NCBI GenBank assembly: GCA_021018995.1
Contig: CM037590.1
Location: 82,368,097 to 82,432,096, forward strand
Source: Chloranthus sessilifolius
Taxonomy: Eukaryota > Streptophyta > Magnoliopsida > Chloranthales > Chloranthaceae
DNA: 64,000 bases
Direction: 5' to 3'
Below are positions 59,122 to 64,000 of this stretch, piece by piece. Position numbers and translations under genes: made by a program. Under the pieces are notes generated by a model. The model had not been told where the DNA came from, made no database searches, and was given only the letters and a program-made list of their open reading frames with translations. The first letter of the stretch is position 1; each line of letters opens with the position of its first letter.

Positions 59122-60519
59122 TGTGCCGGCACCACCAACTATATATTTTTTGAGTTTTGATTTGCTTATTATATATATATTTTTTTATTTTTGGAAAAAG
59201 TTTAAAAAAAAAAACAAAAGGTTCCGAGGCCTTGGAATTCCCTTTTCGAGTGGCTCTCGTACCTTAATTCAAGACTTGCGGCGACGACTCCGACGCACTT
59301 CTGAAGAATCGAAGGAGAACCTTTGATCTATTAAAGGCACAAAAGTCAAGGCGAACAACCCTATCCCTCGAAATAAGCCAAAAAGAAGTTGCCCTCTCTT
59401 GACCGACAGGGGCGTATTGGGTGTTAGAGTTGGCGGAGCCCAAACAAGGCACTAAGCACACTAATCGGGGGACTCGGGAGGTGAACAGGGTCACTGATTC
59501 AGGCCGGTGCTGTGTAGAATAGACCTGGCGCAACTAATACATGCGCCCAGGTTGCAGGGACACTTTTTTACACTGGCGCAACTATTAGTTACGCCAAGGT
59601 AAAAAGTGGGATTTTAAAGTTGGTGCAAACTATTAGTTGCGCCAGTTATAAATTCCAGCTTTTTGTACTAGCGCAATTAATACTTGTGCCAGGCAAAAAG
59701 TGCTGCTCTAGATCTGATGATAGCAGGCACCAACACCCAAAATGAGTCTCTTTTTTTTTATTTTTGTGGAAGCTAGGCTTCCGAGAACTGAGCTTTTTTT
59801 TTTTAGTGATTGGTTCTCTCCTCACCACACCTAAAGGATTTGAGTGCGGTATAACTCGCTAGCGCGCTCCCCAAGGGTTTTAAGCTTTGGAATGGGAACC
59901 CACTAGATATACCTCCGGCACAAGCGCCTTCTCAGATACTAGGTGAGCTGAGACTTTTCTGGATCATCACCACTAAGGGCTGCCGCCATATTAAGACCCG
60001 GGTGGTTGTATGTGTGCCTAAACCCAACCCTTTGAAAATCTACCCTTAAAAAATAAATTGATTAAGCTCCCTAACTTGGTTCAATTTTATTTTTTTTCAA
60101 AGCTTTTCTTCTTTTTCTTTGGAAGTTTTTTTTAGTTCAAAGATCAGGGGTGATGATCCCGTGCCACCACTACGGGCCGGCATCCACTGTTGGGATATGA
60201 GTACACAAGTAGGCCTGTCAATCGGCTAAGGCACTTTAAATGACAGAAAATTAAATAAATTAAAAGATAATGCTCAAGTAGGCCCGTCGATCGGCTAAGG
60301 CACTTAAAATGACAGAAAAGTAAAAAAATTTAAAGACTATGCACAAGTAGGCCCGCCAGTCGGCTAAGGCTCGTAAATGACGTAAAAGTAGGGGTAAGTA
60401 AAGTGACTTAATCGGAGGGGTGAGTGAAAAAAATAGCAAAAATAAAAATAAAAAAATAGTAATAAAAGGTTAGGAAAATAAAAAAAAGGCCTAGTTCAAG
60501 GGGAAGCTCTACTAGCTAC
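59122..60519 (-). other. Tat 5' leader with motif array and 69-bp tandem repeat
   Basis: 1.4 kb between PBS and gag. No ORF. It contains GCGCAAC dyads at 59523-59695 and a 69-bp tandem repeat (60206-60274, 60275-60343, partial third to about 60395; unit begins caagtaggcccgtcgatcgg). Several T and A homopolymers. Confidence 0.65.
59523..59695. promoter_or_regulatory. GCGCAAC...GTTGCGC motif array in the Tat leader
   Basis: ctggcgcaactaatacatgcgcc, here as ggcgcaactaatacatgcgc, then tggcgcaactattagttacg, tgcaaactattagttgcgcc and agcgcaattaatacttgtgc. Four dyads in 170 bp. Same motif as in both Tat LTRs. Confidence 0.65.
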
Positions 60520-60537
60520 TCCCTAGCAGAGGCGCCA
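60520..60537 (-). other. Tat primer-binding site
   Basis: Minus-strand TGGCGCCTCTGCTAGGGA begins two bases after the 5' LTR end (TGTACA at 60540-60545). By family precedent it pairs with a tRNA 3' end, tRNA-Arg in Ogre, but I cannot confirm which tRNA here. Confidence 0.7.
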
Positions 60538-60539
60538 TC

Positions 60540-62158
60540 TGTACAACCGTGAGATTTTTTACGATCCCATCGCGGCGATGCGCTCGCTTGCAAAAAAAAT
60601 ATAGAGTCGCCACCCGGAGCTTTTGGTGTCCCGAGATACCTATATCATTTTTATAAGCACCGAAGTGCCACAAATATGACTTTGAATTTGGTCCACACCA
60701 AAGGCTCTTGGGTAGGGGCTTCGGTTATCGATCGAAAGGTGTTAGGCACCCGATAAACCCGCTTAACGCGGTCTCTACTAATGACCAAAACAAAAATAAA
60801 ATAAAATAGCTTTCTCTTGCCCAAATGGGCCTTAAATCTTATTCGTGCCCCTCCGTTCCTACAAAAAATTCGGCAGCATAACGACACAAATGGGAAGACG
60901 GGAGGAGCCAAAGAAGAGATAGGAGAGGAAATGGGAGAGTTGGAGCCCTCGGGCCCTTGTAGCACCGTAGAGGAGTCTTGCTTGGCTTTCTTTGATGAGC
61001 TTTTGAAGACTTGTATTGTATGGAATGGGCTAAGGCTTGAAGCTAAGAGGTAGAGAAGGAGGGCTAGGGGTCACACACACCTAACCTAGAGGCTTTTCAT
61101 GAAAGGCAAGGGTGGGAAAGAGGTTTTTGAATTATGGTTTTTGTATGGGGAGTGTGCACCAAAGGAAGAAAGATCTTCTCACTTTAAGCTCTTTCTCTCT
61201 TCGGTAAAAATTCTCAACCCTTAAACCAAGGGGTGGGGGTCTATTTATAGGAAATGGGTGGATTAGGAGACCACTTAGGTGATAATTGGAGTTAGCAATT
61301 AGGTAATCTCACATCTAAGGATTCCTAGGATTTTTGGAGCCTTGAAATGTGTGAGAAGGTCCTCCAATGGTGGATGATGGGGAGAGGCCTTAAGCCACTT
61401 AAAGGGTTGCAAATAGGTAGTGAATGGGTACAACAGAACTAGCAAAACACAACCCAAGGATCAAGGTGGTCAACAAATCAAACCCCAATCATGATTTTCG
61501 AGATAAAATCTAGAGGTTACTGTTCATATGTCTGGCGCAACTAAAAGTTGTGCCAGGCAAATATACAGTAAAACAGTTTTAAACAGTGCCTGAAAGTTGG
61601 TTCGCAAGGGTGGGTCTCACCTTTAACCTTGGCGCAACTAATAGTTACGCCAGGCTTAAAACCTGAGAGAATTGGCTTGGCGCAACTAATTGTTGCGCCA
61701 GACAAAATTATAATTGGCGCAACTATTAGTTACGCCAAATCCCTAGGGGGGCCCACATGAACTTACATTTCTGCCCTCTGAGCTCGGTTTGCCATATCAT
61801 TTCATGTATACCTCCGATTGGCATGATTCTTGGACCGTTGAAATGCTGATGACTTCTACTTTTTAATGGTATGAGATTCGATTATAGTAGATTGCTATAG
61901 CTAGTTTCGGTGCACCCCTCCTCATCCATAGCTTGATAAGGTTGGGTTTAGGCTCAGGACGGGTTCTAAGGGTCGGGATTGATTAAAGGTTCGGGGCAGG
62001 GTCCTAAGGGATCTAGGGTGATTCCTAAGGGTTTGGAAATAGTTCTTAAGGGTTCTAGGGTGGTTCCTAAAGGTTCCATACATGCCATCAAAAGCTTGTA
62101 AGTGCACCTCTCTCGAAAGGTGTTTCAATCGGGCCTTGGCCAAATTTGGATGTCTACA
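60540..62158 (-). repeat. Tat 5' LTR
   Basis: 1619 bp, + strand TGTACAACCG...GTGTCTACA, then TSD TACTC. Holds the GCGCAAC array at 61535-61740. Around 61520 it preserves the site (gaggttactgttca) into which solo LTR E' inserted in the other LTR. Confidence 0.92.
61535..61740. promoter_or_regulatory. GCGCAACTAATAGTTGCGC dyad array in the Tat 5' LTR
   Basis: tggcgcaactaaaagttgtg, tggcgcaactaatagttacg, tggcgcaactaattgttgcg and tggcgcaactattagttacg. Four dyads in about 200 bp, the third close to perfect. Confidence 0.7.
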
Positions 62159-62163
62159 TACTC

Positions 62164-62489
62164 TTTTAATTTCTTCAATCATCCCTCTCACTAGCCCTGG
62201 TACTGACATTAGTTGAGGGGAATGTGCACTCTACCATTTTTCTACTTCTAACAATCTCCTTTCCCATTCATTCTGTGTGTCCAATGACGTGGGGACTATT
62301 GTGGTGGATGGAAGGAAGAAGAGGAAGAAGGGGGTGATGGAGGATGAGGTGTAAGAGATTTTGAAAATTGGAGGGAAAGACGAAAGGTATATGGAGAGTT
62401 TGTGATTTGGGCAAATGCAGTCTCTCTCGGCTATGTAGGCCCTAATGTTAGTGATGACCTGTTGAACCAATCATCCCTTGTATTTGTAA
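62164..62489 (-). pseudogene. Element B additional ORF, 5' part (fossil)
   Basis: Minus-strand reading has NEWERRLLEVEKW and VPGLVRGMIEEIKRV, helical and charged like the coiled coil left of the Tat element (27990-28805). The Tat TSD marks the junction. Together they flank the Tat insertion and are two sides of one old ORF. Confidence 0.5.
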
Positions 62490-62710
62490 CCTAGAGTCGA
62501 CAATTCGACTCTAGCTTTTCAACAATCGAATTTACAAACTCTCGGGTAGCTAAAGTCGTAATCCCTATGCTTGGGCTGCCCATACTGTATAAGAGAAAAA
62601 AAAAACTCTCGAGTAATTGTAACTCCATACGACTATTCGTAACTAAAGAATATAAGAAAATGCATTACGATCGGTCGTATTTAGCTATGATTTGGCTCGT
62701 AATGTAATTC
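62490..62710. promoter_or_regulatory. TACGAT motif array upstream of the B aORF
   Basis: aaagtcgtaatcc, catacgactattcgtaact, ttacgatcggtcgtattt and gctcgtaatg. The third is nearly a full dyad. Same motif as in B's LTR and in solo LTR B'. Lies between gag and the aORF, as in C and E. On the minus strand, a weak cttatacagt at about 62584 could be a TATA element. Confidence 0.5.
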
Positions 62711-62870
62711 CTAAAACTTCATAACAAAAATAGTTTACATATTTTACAAAGGAAGCTACGGATGAGTTGGTAGCTTAATAGTCCATGAGGATTTCAATTC
62801 GGATTAGTTGTGGTAGATGTCTCCCCAGGAACACTTGTCCTCTTGGATTTTTAACTGGTTGTATTGGAAA

Positions 62871-64000
62871 TTAGCTGCTTTCTCTCTTTGCCACTTGTGA
62901 TGCTAGCTGGCCTATCTGGCACTCCAGCTTCGTAATAGATTGGGTATGTGAATGAAGTACTTGAGAGAATTGAGCTAGCTGAAATAAGTCTTTAAAATGT
63001 TGATGTGACTGCTGCTGCAAATCCCAAAGGATTTGAACAACTGTAGCATCAGGTGCATTGCTCGGTGGACCAAATTGTGATTGTACAACCGACATTTGAG
63101 GTCTTTGGTGAAAACTTGAGTCTAAGGAAATCAGAGTTGCACAATCGATGGTGCTAGTTGTGCCTCACTCATGGAACCATAGTTAAATCCTGGGTAATTC
63201 CCCCACGATGGGTTGCAGGTATTCCCGTAATCTTCCCTCTGAAAGGCCATACTTATTCTTTTTCCACCATTTCTAAGTAGGATGGCGTAGCTGGGCTCTC
63301 GGTTATGCAATAAGTTAAGTTCTGGCAATTTGAATAGGCTGCTATAAGCCTTTCCAGGGTGCTTGGTTTGGTAGCCATTAATGATGCTATTTGTTGTTCT
63401 AATGCTGCAACCTTAGCACTCATGTCATCCTCTTTTTTTACTTTGTCTTTGCTGACATCGTAAAGGCTACCCCTCACGAGCGGGGTGTGGCGAATCACAT
63501 CTGGGTTAGATCTTAGCAAAGCTTGTTTCTGCTTTAAATTGTTAGTCAGTTTCTCAAATAAGTTTCACGATTGCTGGCCATTCTAAGCCATGAAGGCTCC
63601 TCCACTTACGACGTTAACTGTAGATTGGTTGGTTTTAGTTAACCCTTGATAGGAACTTTGCACAATTGCCCAATTTGGTACGTCATGATGAGGACATTTT
63701 CTCAATAAATCCTTCATCCGTTCTCATCTCTCATGGAATAATTCTCCAGCCAATTGTCAGAAGTCCTGCATTGCCTAGTGAATCTGATTAGTTTTACCAA
63801 TCGGAAAGTACTCGTTTAAAAACTTGGACTACAGTCTGTCCCAAGTGGTAATACTTCTAGCGGGCAACGAGATTAGCCATGCTTTTGCTCTATCTTTGAG
63901 AGAAAAGGGAAATAATCATAATTTAATGGTCTCATCATTAGCTACTGTCAACTATAACATTGTGACAGCCCGGGCTTCCCTTACCATGAAAATCTGACCG
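62871..64000 (-). pseudogene. Element B gag (Athila-type, fossil, continues beyond the window)
   Basis: Minus strand: FPFSLKDRAKAWLISLPARS near 63870-63930, KDLLRKCPHHDVPNW near 63680-63720, NTCNPSWGNYPGFNYG near 63180-63220, and TKLECQIGQLASQVAKRES at the end. All are Athila gag landmarks in the right order. Broken. No protease text follows before the motif array. Confidence 0.8.

Larger units (their letters stand above)
28806..62158 (-). mobile_element. Tat/Ogre-lineage LTR retroelement, 33.4 kb including three nested insertions
   Basis: Perfect 5-bp TSD TACTC at 28801-28805 and 62159-62163. LTRs at 28806-32516 (3', itself interrupted) and 60540-62158 (5') start TGTAGACA on the minus strand. 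Order on the minus strand: LTR, PBS, leader, gag, protease, RT, RNase H, archaeal-type RNase H, integrase, 3.7-kb noncoding region, PPT, LTR. Without the nested E', E and F it is about 17 kb, within the size range of this lineage. The coding regions are broken in many places. LTRs differ by roughly 6% over about 280 bp counted by hand. Confidence 0.92.
24655..64000 (-). mobile_element. Element B: Athila-type LTR retroelement, interrupted by the Tat element, right end outside the window
   Basis: Minus-strand element: 3' LTR 24655-26076, PPT, 3' noncoding block, aORF 3' part to 28805; then Tat (28806-62158); then the rest of the aORF region, a motif array and gag from 62164 to the window end. 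The TSD of Tat (TACTC) marks the break. No pol domain lies between gag (ending near 62871) and the array at 62490-62710. Broken several times. Confidence 0.75.

Overview
The window is a repeat-dense stretch of a plant nuclear genome, most likely a flowering plant with a large genome. The evidence is the content: almost every base belongs to a Ty3/gypsy-type LTR retroelement of a plant lineage (chromovirus Tekay/Del, Athila, Tat/Ogre). I found no convincing host protein gene, tRNA, rRNA or CRISPR array. All elements are treated as fossils.

Layout. Boundaries were read from LTR ends, PPT/PBS sites and 5-bp target-site duplications (TSDs). (A) 1-6674, +: the 3' part of a Tekay/Del chromovirus: integrase, chromodomain, an additional ORF, PPT, and a 2.8-kb LTR. 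(G) 6675-9391, resuming at 24543-24654: an old LTR-like sequence split by C. (C) 9392-24542, -: an Athila-type element (TSD ATGGA/ATGGC) holding two nested insertions: D (12246-18175, a 5.9-kb LTR-like unit) and B' (20735-22152, a solo LTR with TSD GAAAC). (B) 24655 to beyond 64000, -: a second Athila-type element, split by Tat. (Tat) 28806-62158, -: a Tat/Ogre-lineage element with gag, protease, RT, RNase H, archaeal-type RNase H and integrase (TSD TACTC). Inside Tat lie three further insertions: E' (29815-31917, solo LTR, TSD CTGTT, inside Tat's 3' LTR), E (41791-54536, +, a complete-ended Athila-type element, TSD TGGAG) and F (54864-56119, solo LTR, TSD GGGGT).

The least expected structure concerns control regions. 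Six families (A, B, C, E, F, Tat) each carry, inside the LTR, an array of their own short dyad-symmetric motif: TTGCCGCGGCAA (A), TACGATCGATCGTA-like (B), TTGACCGGTCAA (C), ACCTATCGATAGGT half-sites (E), CTCAATCGATTGAG (F), GCGCAACTAATAGTTGCGC (Tat). The sequences differ completely between families but the architecture is the same. In A, B, C and E the same family motif is repeated a second time inside the element, just upstream of an additional ORF (aORF). In E and C a TATA box follows. This suggests that the LTR control region was duplicated as a private promoter for the aORF.

The three Athila-type elements B, C and E share one plan: LTR, gag (plus protease in E), motif array, aORF, conserved 3' noncoding block, LTR. 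I recognise no reverse transcriptase or integrase domain in any of them, so they look like non-autonomous forms that kept capsid and an accessory protein. The aORFs of chromovirus A and Athila-type E share a 12-residue motif with 10 identities, although the elements belong to different lineages. Hand-counted LTR differences (about 6% for both E and Tat) place these insertions at roughly a few million years.
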